From contig NZ_SJPW01000007.1 of NCBI RefSeq assembly GCF_007860125.1, positions 490,515 to 554,514 on the forward strand: 64,000 nt of DNA, in the 5' to 3' direction. The stretch comes from Rubripirellula tenax. GTDB lineage: Bacteria; Planctomycetota; Planctomycetia; Pirellulales; Pirellulaceae. The position numbers and the translations under genes were made by a program. The first letter of the stretch is position 1. Each line of letters starts with the position of its first letter. Of the stretch, positions 56,334 through 64,000 are shown one piece after another. The notes beneath the pieces were generated by a model. That model saw only the letters and a program-made list of their open reading frames with translations. It was not told the origin of the DNA and did not search any database.

Positions 56334-57476
56334 TCAAAGGGCGACCACCTTGGCTCGGGCGCGTCCGCGGGAACTCTTTCTACGTTCGTCGAGACTGAGT
56401 TCATAGTGTGCTTCGTACTGGCAAAGCACTTGCTGGATATCGAAATCATTGGTCGCGATTCGGTGCCCTTCGGCGACCAAGCGAGCACCGGTATTCGCAT
56501 CGTTCCAAAGATCCACGATTGCGTTCGCCATGGCCGTTGGATCTTGCGGCGGAACGAGGCGACCGTTGATGTCGTCGCGAATCACATCCGTTGTTCCCCC
56601 AACATCTGTCGCGACAATCGGAACGCCCGCAAACATCGCTTCTAATAGGGCAAAGGATCCGCCATCCGATTTCGACGGAAGCACGAATACTCTTGCCCGA
56701 CCCAGCAATTCAGCGACCCGGTCGGTCTCGCCAATCAAACGGACACGTTTTTCTAGCCCCATCGCATAGATCTGACCTTGCAACTCCGCTCGACACACTC
56801 CGTCGCCCGCGATCAAAACTTCGATCGCCGGTTCTCGTTTGAGCATTTGCGAAGCGGCGTCAATCAAGGTCGAGACGCCCTTCTCGGGGCACAGCTTGGC
56901 CAAGCAAACCACATAGGGTCGATCATGATGCGAGGAAGCGACGCGATCGCGTTCGAAATCGTTGCCGCCAAGACCGGGTCGGATGACCGACACACGCTTC
57001 GACTCAACCCCCATCTCGATCACCCGGTCGCGGATATCTTGCGAGATGGCGACGAATTGATGGGTCAATCGCGATGCTTGGCGGGCCATCCATTCTTGAC
57101 GGGAACTCAAACCAAATCCACGTCCGTGTTGCGTGTGGATGATGGAGCGAACGCCCGCCAATCGAGCGGCCGGTGCCGCATAAATCAGAGGCAGTGAATC
57201 GTGCGAATGAACGACATCCGCACGAATTTTTCTGAAGAACCGATAAAGTTCAATCATCAAGCCGGGATGAAAACCATCATCGCGGTGCATGCATACGACG
57301 GGCACATTCATCGAGCGCAGCTGCTCGCCGACCGATCCAATGTGGCCCAATGACGCCACGGTCAAATGATACCGGCTAGGATCAGCGTGCTTGGCAAACT
57401 GAACAATTTGCTTTTCAAGTCCGCCTACGTCTAAGCCGAATGTCACATGCGCGACGCGAATTCGGTCGTTATTCAT
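56334..57476 (-). CDS. Glycosyltransferase family 4 (EPS-associated)
   Basis: 380 residues from ATG 57476, with TTG 57479 just before. The start HVTFGLDVGGLEKQIVQFAK is typical of GT4 enzymes tied to PEP-CTERM/EpsH-type EPS systems (TIGR03088-like). Later motifs are VVCLAKLCPEKGVSTLI and SDGGSFALLEAMFAGVPIVA, with a Gly-rich version of the EX7E region (SDGGSFALLE). It is 18 bases beyond the end of the sugar transferase gene, in the same direction, and probably adds the second sugar. Confidence 0.87.
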   Translation of the reverse strand: MNNDRIRVAHVTFGLDVGGLEKQIVQFAKHADPSRYHLTVASLGHIGSVGEQLRSMNVPVVCMHRDDGFHPGLMIELYRFFRKIRADVVHSHDSLPLIYAAPAARLAGVRSIIHTQHGRGFGLSSRQEWMARQASRLTHQFVAISQDIRDRVIEMGVESKRVSVIRPGLGGNDFERDRVASSHHDRPYVVCLAKLCPEKGVSTLIDAASQMLKREPAIEVLIAGDGVCRAELQGQIYAMGLEKRVRLIGETDRVAELLGRARVFVLPSKSDGGSFALLEAMFAGVPIVATDVGGTTDVIRDDINGRLVPPQDPTAMANAIVDLWNDANTGARLVAEGHRIATNDFDIQQVLCQYEAHYELSLDERRKSSRGRARAKVVAL

Positions 57477-57494
57477 CAAGGCAATTTGAGAGAG

Positions 57495-58298
57495 TTAGCC
57501 GACAGGTTCGAGTACCAACTCGTGATTGTCGACATCAATGCGGGTTTCCTGCAACCAGTCGTCGGACAGACCCCGAACAGACTCGCGAACAATTGGAACG
57601 CGTTGAATCCCGAACAATGCCGTAGCGGATGCCTTCGATACCCCAAACATTTTCAAGAATGTTGCCAAAACGATTCGCAGGTCAAGAAGCGACGTCGCGC
57701 TGAAGATGTACTCAATATCGAGCTCGAACTTACGCTTCACACAATTGATGGTTTCGTCAGGATCCAAATTCACCTGTGCCAATCCGGTGACCCCGGGCAT
57801 GACGCCAAGGCGATGGCCGTAACCCGGAATTTCGGCTTCGATTTTGGCAATGATTTCGGGTCGTTCGGGCCGTGGTCCGACGAAACACATTTCCCCGCGA
57901 ATGATATTGACCAGCTGGGGAAGTTCGTCGAGATGAAACAATCGCAGGTAGTAACCGATGACCGTCACCCGGGGATCGTCCTTGGTTGACCACACGGCTC
58001 CCGTTTCGCCCTCCGCGTCTTCCACCATCGATCGAAATTTGTAGATATAGAACGGACGTCTCCACAGGCCGGATCTGACCTGCCGGTAAATGACCGGCCC
58101 AGGACTCGAAAAATGGACGGCCAACGCCAACACGCCAATCAATGGGCTTACAACAATCAACATGCCGAGTGCTAGCACCCTCTCGGTACACTGACGAAGC
58201 AGCGAAGGCGGTTGAATCGGAAGTGTCGGTTCAGCGGCTACCCGACCGTCATCAACCGTGACAGGTTGCCGAGTTAGGGTTGGAGTTAGATCACTCAT
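57495..58298 (-). CDS. Initiating phosphoglycosyl transferase (WcaJ/WbaP C-terminal type)
   Basis: 267 residues from ATG 58298; TTG 58346 would add 16. It is the short monotopic type. A single re-entrant helix (RVLALGMLIVVSPLIGVLAL) near residues 45-64 precedes PVIYRQVRSGLWRRPFYIYK, FHLDELPQLVNII with the catalytic Asp-Glu pair, and VGPRPERPEI, then PGVTGLAQVN. It transfers a sugar phosphate to undecaprenyl phosphate to begin EPS repeat units. No such enzyme is seen in the main cluster, so it could start that polymer. Confidence 0.93.
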   Translation of the reverse strand: MSDLTPTLTRQPVTVDDGRVAAEPTLPIQPPSLLRQCTERVLALGMLIVVSPLIGVLALAVHFSSPGPVIYRQVRSGLWRRPFYIYKFRSMVEDAEGETGAVWSTKDDPRVTVIGYYLRLFHLDELPQLVNIIRGEMCFVGPRPERPEIIAKIEAEIPGYGHRLGVMPGVTGLAQVNLDPDETINCVKRKFELDIEYIFSATSLLDLRIVLATFLKMFGVSKASATALFGIQRVPIVRESVRGLSDDWLQETRIDVDNHELVLEPVG

Positions 58299-58304
58299 GT
58301 CAAA

Positions 58305-58336
58305 ATCTTTGCCGAGCTGTAAGTTTGCCGAACTGT
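58305..58336. repeat. Two tandem 16-bp repeats before the sugar transferase start
   Basis: ATCTTTGCCGAGCTGT and AAGTTTGCCGAACTGT agree at 13 of 16 positions and lie directly before the ATG at 58298 on the minus strand. They could be operator half-sites, or, if translation begins at TTG 58346, coding sequence. Confidence 0.45.
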
Positions 58337-58869
58337 GAAATTGCAAAAGGTGCGGGAGCTAAGTCGTGACCAGGGTGGCGAGGGAAGAGCGGCTAGAATC
58401 CATTCGGGTGGCACACTGAATTGATTGAGACCTGTACCAGCACGAGCTTCCTATCGACGATCTCGCGGACATGTCACGCAGGTCTCCCCAAAATATGGGC
58501 TGTCAGGGGCGTTTCGTCGCCCATGTCGTCTCCGATGATGTTAGGGGTGCCAGCAGCGAAGATCCAGATTCAGTTGGCCATATTCATCGATTTTTTCTGA
58601 TTATTCGCTACAAACGTCACCCTTGCGATCGCATGGCCAGGCGCGCTGCACTCGATTTGATTCGCGTTGCGGTGCGGCTCGAACCTTTCAAATCGTGTTA
58701 ACGACGGGATCGTTCCCCCAAGTTTCCGGACGCCGTCGATCCGAGACAGCTTTGGCGAAAGCGGGTTTCGTTCATGAAAACCGACCAGGACCCGACACCA
58801 GCGCAGCCACCAGGGGGGATACTCAAGTGTCCGCCTCGAAACCCCTACATCTGGGGTGCCATTGCGGAT

Positions 58870-58886
58870 CTGGCAAACTGTGCCAG
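58870..58886. promoter_or_regulatory. Possible operator palindrome
   Basis: CTGGCA-AACTG-TGCCAG is a perfect 6-bp inverted repeat with a 5-bp spacer, about 120 bp upstream of the TolC start. The spacing is typical of a protein-bound dyad. No sigma-54 -24/-12 pair was found beside it. Confidence 0.4.
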
Positions 58887-59005
58887 TTTTCACGGTATTT
58901 GCTCGAGTGCTCAATTTGCCGATCAAGCGGCCGGGGGATAGCCGAAATACTGTGGGGACGGTCCCACGCCACACAGTGGGAGTCTCTTCAAGCGTTGGGA
59001 TCGAG

Positions 59006-61183
59006 ATGGATATCGAAACGCATTGCAGTCTCATCAAGCGAACCGCTTTGATCACGGTACTTTTTGCCGGTACCGGCGCATTGACTCCGACCGCTGCCCA
59101 GAGCACCGCTGCCCAGAGCACCGTCGCCCAGAGCACCGCTGCCCAGAGCACCGCTGCCCAGAGCACCGCTGCCCAGAGCACCGCTGCCCAGAGCACCGCT
59201 GCCCAGAGCACCGTCGCCCAGAGCGTTGACTCGCTATCACCCCAATCGCCAGCGCCGGTCTCGACGTCTTTCCGTGTGGCGCGTCCTCGACGACTGGCCG
59301 GCGATGAACATTTAGCCGAAGCCAGCCAACTCACAGAATCGTACAGAGCCTTCGTCAAAGCCGTTGAATCGCCGAACGGCGTCCATCAAATTCCCGGTGC
59401 CATCGACGTCGACGAATCTGTGTCGAATGCCCAGGTGGTGCTGAACGCATTCGTTTTCACCCTTGAAGACGAACGTGAAGAAGAAGCGGGACCAAGCTTG
59501 TCGGCTCCATCAGGACCAAATCCGACGCCCAGTCCGTTGAATCCGCTTGACGGCGCGAACGAACAAACGACACCCATGGTTTCCGACCGACTCTCGCCTG
59601 ACGTCGGCAGGGATGAAATTGAGCTAGGCCGACCGGACGGGCAACGCCTACCCGCGCCGGCGCCGGACGCGGACCCAGAATGGGAACTCTCGCTCGACGA
59701 TTCGATTCGGTTGGGCCTGGCGAACAACAAAGAAATTTCGGTCATCACGCCGTTGCCGTCGGTCGCCGCGGCGAAGGTTTCCGTTGAGCGTGGCGACTTC
59801 GATCCGGTATTTGGGATTTCGACGTTCGGCGGCGAGACGGATCGTCAGGTTCGCAGCCGGATTGCCACGTTCGGGGCTCCCGTCGATTTCCAAGAGACTG
59901 ATTTTTTTCGTCCCCTATCGGGTCGGAACCAGACGTATCTACGCCAGCAGTTGCCCACCGGCGGGAAATACGAAATCGGCATGGGAACGAATTACCTTCG
60001 TTACGTTCCCGACGCAGCCCAATTGTTGGTCCCATCCGGCTGGGAGACAGCGCTCAACCTTGAATACACGCAGCCTCTCTTTCGTGGCCGAGGACGGTCT
60101 GCCGCGCAGCGAGAATTGCGGATCGCGTCGGCCAGGCAACGACAATCGGAACACGAATTTCGCATCAGATTGCGGAACATTGTTCGTGACATTGACGTTG
60201 GATATTGGGAACTGGCAGGCACGACACGTCAGTCCCGAGCTGCCGAAGCCTACGTTCGCTTAGCAGCGGAATACTCACGCCAAGAAGCTGAGCGGGCCGA
60301 ACTGGGTCAAAGCGCCCGAACGGAAATTCTGCAGGTTGCTTCGGTGCTGAATGAATTTCGCGTAGCTCGCGAAAGCACGTTGCGTGACCGCCGAGTGGCC
60401 GAAATGAAGCTGCGAACGGAACTCGGCCTAGCTCAAATGGTGTATCCCGGTACCGATGAACCAATGGGTTTCGATTCCGAAGTCTATTGGGACATTCATG
60501 CGACCGGTCAGAATATTGAACCCGTCCTATCGACACCGATCGCCGCCGACATTGCCAAAGCCATGACACGGCCCGAATTGGCCGTCGCGAACGCTCGGAT
60601 CGAAGAAGCGCGTGCGAACCTAGCGGCGGCAAAGAACAAGCTGCTTCCCGATGTGAATGCACACGCGATGTACTCGAAGCTTGGTTTAGAGAAAGGACTC
60701 GACGATTCCGTCGCGACGATTTTTGATGACGACTACCACACGTGGGGTGCGGGTGTCAGCTACGAGCGTCGCCTGCGTCAGCGTTCGGAAAATGGCGAGG
60801 TCCGCCAATACTCATTTCAGATTGCGCATGAACAGGCGCGACAAAACGAACTGTCACACGACTTCGTTGGCAAGCTACGTGAACTGCGTGCGGCGATCAA
60901 CGGCTGGGAACGCGTCCTGAAAGTGGCTGCGGAATACGTCCAGGTTTTGACGGAACAACAGATCGCGTTGGGCGAACTGTACAAAGACGGAAGAGTCAGT
61001 CTTTTCCAACGTCTTGAAAACCTGCGGGCACTGCAAGCAGCCGAGTTGGATATGCACGACAAATGGATCGAACTTGCGAAAGCGGTTGCCCACTATCGAT
61101 ACGAACGCGGTGACGATCCGTCGATGTACGGAGTTCAGATCGATTCGTGCGGGCGATATTCGGCGAGCGGGTTCGGAGGTTGA
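59006..61183 (+). CDS. TolC-family outer membrane protein
   Basis: 725 residues from ATG 59006; an open frame to 58856 lacks a signal. The signal LIKRTALITVLFAGTGAL ends in a TAAQS pentapeptide repeat (nine copies). A proline-rich stretch leads to the OEP fold: WELSLDDSIRLGLANNKEI, YLRQQLPTGGKYEIGMG, LEYTQPLFRGRGRSA and the long helical hairpin VRDIDVGYWELAGTTRQSR. It forms a trimeric channel through outer membrane and periplasm. Next to a Wzc/GumC-like gene, it may replace Wza as the EPS exit. The final residues may be altered by a frameshift near 61130-61170. Confidence 0.9.
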   Translation: MDIETHCSLIKRTALITVLFAGTGALTPTAAQSTAAQSTVAQSTAAQSTAAQSTAAQSTAAQSTAAQSTVAQSVDSLSPQSPAPVSTSFRVARPRRLAGDEHLAEASQLTESYRAFVKAVESPNGVHQIPGAIDVDESVSNAQVVLNAFVFTLEDEREEEAGPSLSAPSGPNPTPSPLNPLDGANEQTTPMVSDRLSPDVGRDEIELGRPDGQRLPAPAPDADPEWELSLDDSIRLGLANNKEISVITPLPSVAAAKVSVERGDFDPVFGISTFGGETDRQVRSRIATFGAPVDFQETDFFRPLSGRNQTYLRQQLPTGGKYEIGMGTNYLRYVPDAAQLLVPSGWETALNLEYTQPLFRGRGRSAAQRELRIASARQRQSEHEFRIRLRNIVRDIDVGYWELAGTTRQSRAAEAYVRLAAEYSRQEAERAELGQSARTEILQVASVLNEFRVARESTLRDRRVAEMKLRTELGLAQMVYPGTDEPMGFDSEVYWDIHATGQNIEPVLSTPIAADIAKAMTRPELAVANARIEEARANLAAAKNKLLPDVNAHAMYSKLGLEKGLDDSVATIFDDDYHTWGAGVSYERRLRQRSENGEVRQYSFQIAHEQARQNELSHDFVGKLRELRAAINGWERVLKVAAEYVQVLTEQQIALGELYKDGRVSLFQRLENLRALQAAELDMHDKWIELAKAVAHYRYERGDDPSMYGVQIDSCGRYSASGFGG
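59090..59224 (+). repeat. Nine tandem 15-bp units, TAAQS pentapeptide repeat
   Basis: Unit ACCGCTGCCCAGAGC, with two units carrying GTC in place of GCT (units 3 and 9), giving T-A/V-A-Q-S nine times. It starts at the end of the signal peptide, so several signal-peptidase sites are placed in a row. Copy number probably varies between strains. Confidence 0.95.
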
Positions 61184-61536
61184 TCCTGCCCTGGAAGCCG
61201 CCGCAGACCCCTCTTTTGCAGCAACGGCCTCGCGCGGCGTCGACTTCATCACCGACGTGATCGAGTGACGGTAAGGCCAGGATGACCATTCGGGGAGGGC
61301 ATTTTCGGGCATGGGGAACGTGTTCTATTGACGCCCATGACTCGGCGTGTAGCCTACTCGCACGAGTGTTTTTCGGTTGTGCCACGACCGGTCGTTCCAC
61401 TCTCACGCGACATTCGAACCCGTTTCCGAGCCACTGATGGAATTGCGGCTGAACGGTTCCCACGCAATTTCCCGTCCGTTCGCGCCTCCCAGGCACCTCA
61501 TTGGCGGTCCATCATCGCCGGAGCCCCCGATCGATC
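61184..61536. other. Gap after the TolC gene
   Basis: The first 85 bp read, in another frame, as a plausible protein end (DPALEAAADPSFAATASRG and on to TGA at 61268). This may be the original C-terminus of the TolC protein after a frameshift. The remainder holds no gene I can support. Confidence 0.5.
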
Positions 61537-63642
61537 GTGCAAGCCACATCTAGCCCTCACAAAGTTCAACTCAGGTCTCCGGTCGAGTTTGCGATGCGCG
61601 GGATGCTGCGTCGCCCCATCTACTTGGTTTTCAGCCTGTTGGTCGCGATCCTGACCGGCGGCGCCATGGCTCACTTTTTTCGTAGCGAGCGACATCATTA
61701 TTTCGGGAAAATGATGTATGTCCCCAACCGAGTGACGGAACCACTTTACACGTCCCCAAATCTTCGTGACTTGACCGCTGCGATGGTGAATCCAGTCATG
61801 CTGGAGGAATTACGGTCGCGTTGGAACTTGCGAGATGAACTGCAAGACCTTCGCAACCGGTTGGCGTTTCAGATGGCCGGTGAAGCGTCGCTGGATACGT
61901 CTTTTTGGTCCAGCGATCCACAGCAAGCAGAAGCTGTTTTACAACATGCGATGGAATACTTCGTCGACCAGTCGCGTTCGTTTCGGTCCGACGCGATTGC
62001 CAATCACATTGACGACTTTGAACGAGAAACCGAAGCGTCGAAATCCGCCCAGCGGGCCGCAGGCATTCGGCTGGAGAAAAAACTGCGTGAAGTTAGATTG
62101 CAAACGCCAACCGAATTGGTCGCTGAAATCTTTGACCTGCGACGGTCGATTGCCCAATCCACCGAACAAGTTGTGGCGACCCAGGATCGACTACAACTCA
62201 GCCGTGCCCAATTCGAAAGCCTATTGGCGATGCGCGAATCGAAAGCAAGCAGCGACTTGGGAATCGGCAACATCGATTCCGAAACCGAATCGATCGCAGA
62301 TCCACCAACGTCTTCCCAAGTTCAAAACCCCGATGAGAGTCCGGCCCAGGGTGTTTCACTGGCTGTATTCGAAAACGAGAATGAAGCGGCAAGTGTCACT
62401 CATGACTTGCGAAAGCAAAAACTGTTAGAAGACCGTATTCGCCGCGAGAAAGAGCGGGCGCGGGCCAACGTCGAAGTCGAGCTTTTGAAAAAGGAATTTG
62501 ATCGTTCCTCGCTACTTCATCAGAAAGGATTGATTAGCGATGCGCTGCTGGAAAAAGCAAAAGGAGACCTGGAAGTTCTGTTAGTGCAGCAGTCACAGCA
62601 GGTCAAAGAAATGGAAGGCCAATTGGATGAAATCCATGAGCGAATCGAACTTCAAACAAACGCACCCATGTTGATCGAACTGAATGGCTCCGCCGCGTCG
62701 ACGGGCAGCAAACCGGTCGCGTCGCCCGGCGAACCCAACGAAAAACAAACGATCGCGATGTTACGAGGCAGCGAGGTTGCAGCGGACATTCACCTTGAAT
62801 ACCTCACCGAGGAACTCGAAGGCAAAACCGCCCGACTGCGAATCCTCACTGCGATCCAAAAGCAAATCGAGCCACTGGTCAAGGACGTCGACAACGGGGC
62901 AACGAAGCTGGACCGCTTGAACGCCCGAAACGAAACCTTCATCCAGACTTTGCGTTCGGCCACCAACGAATTGATCATCGTGCAGAACGCGTCACCGATG
63001 ATCGACGGCGTTACTACCAATGCCAGAACATTGTTTGCGGCGGGATTCATCGCGTCGCTGGGCTGCCTCCTGGTTCCCCTTTTCCTCGCTGACCTGAGAA
63101 CGGCAAGCAAACATAAGCCGACTACGCAGAAGGTTTTCGGATTCCCCGTCCTGGGCCGTACACCCGACGCTCGCCGACTTGAAAATGATCCGACGACAGC
63201 GGAAGACGAGTTACGGCGGCTGGCAATTCGAATTCGTCACAAATTTGATCACCCGAAAGGCGTGATGACGGTTGCCAGCGGACTCGGTGTGAATGAACTC
63301 GACGTGGATGGACTGGTTGCCAAACTTGCTCTGCAACTGGAAAGCGAAAACAAGAAAGTCCTTGTGGTCGACATGGCGGACATCGACCGACACGCGATTG
63401 CTTCCCAAGATGCGATGGTCGGTCGGAACGCGACCTTCGCTGAATTACGATCCCAATCGGATTTCGTTTTGATCCGTGCGCCCATGTTCGCCAGCGCACT
63501 TCGGCGGGATATCGCCGCATCGCTAAGCGACGCGATCGTCTTGGTGGTGCCAAAGGACGAAGCGAATTCCCCTCGAATGCAACAAGCGATCGTCGAACTT
63601 ACAGTTCTCGAAACGAGTATCGTGGGCGTCATCTTGGCTTGA
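61537..63642 (+). CDS. Wzc/GumC-like chain-length protein with degenerate BY-kinase domain
   Basis: 701 residues from GTG 61537 (TTG 61501 is the longer choice). A transmembrane helix (YLVFSLLVAILTGGAMAHFF) and a Wzz-like region begin it. A long coiled coil (about residues 165-400) follows, and a second helix lies near 497-520. The last 155 residues have the BY-kinase/ParA order: VMTVASGLGVNELDVDGLVA, then KKVLVVDMADIDRH as Walker A', then FVLIRAP for Walker B. But the P-loop GEGKS/T is absent and the Walker B Asp is lost. So it should control polymer length without ATP-driven tyrosine phosphorylation. No Tyr-rich tail is present. Confidence 0.85.
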   Translation: MQATSSPHKVQLRSPVEFAMRGMLRRPIYLVFSLLVAILTGGAMAHFFRSERHHYFGKMMYVPNRVTEPLYTSPNLRDLTAAMVNPVMLEELRSRWNLRDELQDLRNRLAFQMAGEASLDTSFWSSDPQQAEAVLQHAMEYFVDQSRSFRSDAIANHIDDFERETEASKSAQRAAGIRLEKKLREVRLQTPTELVAEIFDLRRSIAQSTEQVVATQDRLQLSRAQFESLLAMRESKASSDLGIGNIDSETESIADPPTSSQVQNPDESPAQGVSLAVFENENEAASVTHDLRKQKLLEDRIRREKERARANVEVELLKKEFDRSSLLHQKGLISDALLEKAKGDLEVLLVQQSQQVKEMEGQLDEIHERIELQTNAPMLIELNGSAASTGSKPVASPGEPNEKQTIAMLRGSEVAADIHLEYLTEELEGKTARLRILTAIQKQIEPLVKDVDNGATKLDRLNARNETFIQTLRSATNELIIVQNASPMIDGVTTNARTLFAAGFIASLGCLLVPLFLADLRTASKHKPTTQKVFGFPVLGRTPDARRLENDPTTAEDELRRLAIRIRHKFDHPKGVMTVASGLGVNELDVDGLVAKLALQLESENKKVLVVDMADIDRHAIASQDAMVGRNATFAELRSQSDFVLIRAPMFASALRRDIAASLSDAIVLVVPKDEANSPRMQQAIVELTVLETSIVGVILA

Positions 63643-64000
63643 CGGTGGTTTGCGGCCCGGACGTTCTCGCGGCTCGGTTCTGCGGCACCCATTCGCAGAT
63701 AGCAGTTAGGAGTTGGTCGAGGGTTGATCTTGGGTGTGAAGCGGAAGTACCCTGAAGGGACCTTCGCTCACGCCTAGCGCAAACAACCTAGAAGTGTCGA
63801 CCTAGCACGCAAAATCCGATTGGGTCGGTTGTAACGAATAGAATCGCAGCCAAGCGAGCAAACGTGCCCCAGGATGTATGTTTCTATGCACGATAAGCGA
63901 TTCAGAGAGAGAAACATGTTTGTCGACGCTTGCATCCATCCCGCCAGAAACTTGTCCATCGCAGTTTCGGATTCCATTGATTAAAATCCAGGGTGCCGGG
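63643..64000. other. Right end of window, no supported gene
   Basis: About 360 bp. A 67-codon open frame on the minus strand (63774-63977) lacks any recognisable feature. A promoter for a gene beyond the window is possible. Confidence 0.5.

Larger units (their letters stand above)
58299..59005. other. Divergent EPS regulatory region
   Basis: About 700 bp between the sugar transferase gene and the TolC gene, with no supported gene. It contains the 16-bp repeats near 58.3 kb and the palindrome at 58870-58886. It is the natural place for a shared regulator of EPS start and export. Confidence 0.5.

Noticed and set aside
58440-58860. Sigma-54 promoter for the TolC gene
   Set aside because: TGGCA-like strings occur, but none has the GG/GC pair at the required 10-bp spacing.
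59023-59229. HRCPE-repeat open frames on both strands
   Set aside because: They are translations of the 15-bp repeat in the wrong frames; the TolC frame has the signal peptide.
63774-63977. 67-codon minus-strand frame at the right end
   Set aside because: No recognisable domain, signal or ribosome site, and composition is like the gap around it.
1-64000. tRNA, rRNA and phage genes
   Set aside because: I found no cloverleaf, rRNA-like stretch or phage structural motif by reading; small RNAs cannot be excluded by eye.

Overview
The window looks like chromosomal DNA of a marine planctomycete close to Rhodopirellula (Pirellulales). The evidence is a block of families almost confined to that phylum: a DUF1501 protein with a Tat signal, a DUF1549/DUF1553 protein, a planctomycete cytochrome-c (PSCyt1) protein fused to WD40 repeats, and secreted proteins of 1153 and 2309 residues. 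Many genes start with GTG or TTG and have weak ribosome binding sites. I ran no database search; family names come from motifs I can read.

Bases 1-26,940 hold an exopolysaccharide (EPS) locus of 22 genes, all on the minus strand and read from right to left. It opens with a NusG/RfaH-like antiterminator. Nucleotide-sugar genes follow (rmlB, rmlA, a DegT/DnrJ-type aminotransferase), with one secreted protein of unknown function among them. Then come an ATP-grasp ligase, a methyltransferase, a Wzx-type flippase, several glycosyltransferases (GT2, GT17, CgeB-like, GT4), a Wzy-like polymerase, two more methyltransferases, an oxidoreductase and an SDR. A decoration set ends the locus: an MBOAT O-acyltransferase, an SGNH-type partner and a carbamoyltransferase. 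The left edge carries the end of an IS3-family transposase gene. Three copies of a roughly 80-100 bp palindromic element lie in gaps inside the locus.

Bases 27,000-32,160 hold a GT2 gene without a normal start codon, one LptF/LptG-type permease, a lipoprotein with a thioredoxin fold that lacks its cysteines, and a small conserved-looking protein. Arrays of 7-bp repeats fill the gaps, partly as facing inverted arms.

Bases 32,160-53,061 are a minus-strand block of envelope and planctomycete-specific proteins: a DUF2092-like/thioredoxin protein, two giant proteins whose genes overlap by 4 bp, and a four-gene set (DUF1501, PPC-domain protein, DUF1549/DUF1553, PSCyt1-WD40).

Bases 53,925-64,000 return to signalling and EPS. 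A membrane Ser/Thr kinase has a CBM96/DNRLRE-like outer domain. A GT4 and a monotopic initiating sugar transferase form a minus-strand pair. A TolC-family outer membrane protein and a Wzc/GumC-like co-polymerase with a ruined P-loop lie on the plus strand. The main cluster shows no initiating transferase and no chain-length protein, and this right-hand group supplies both, so I infer that the two loci build and export one polymer.
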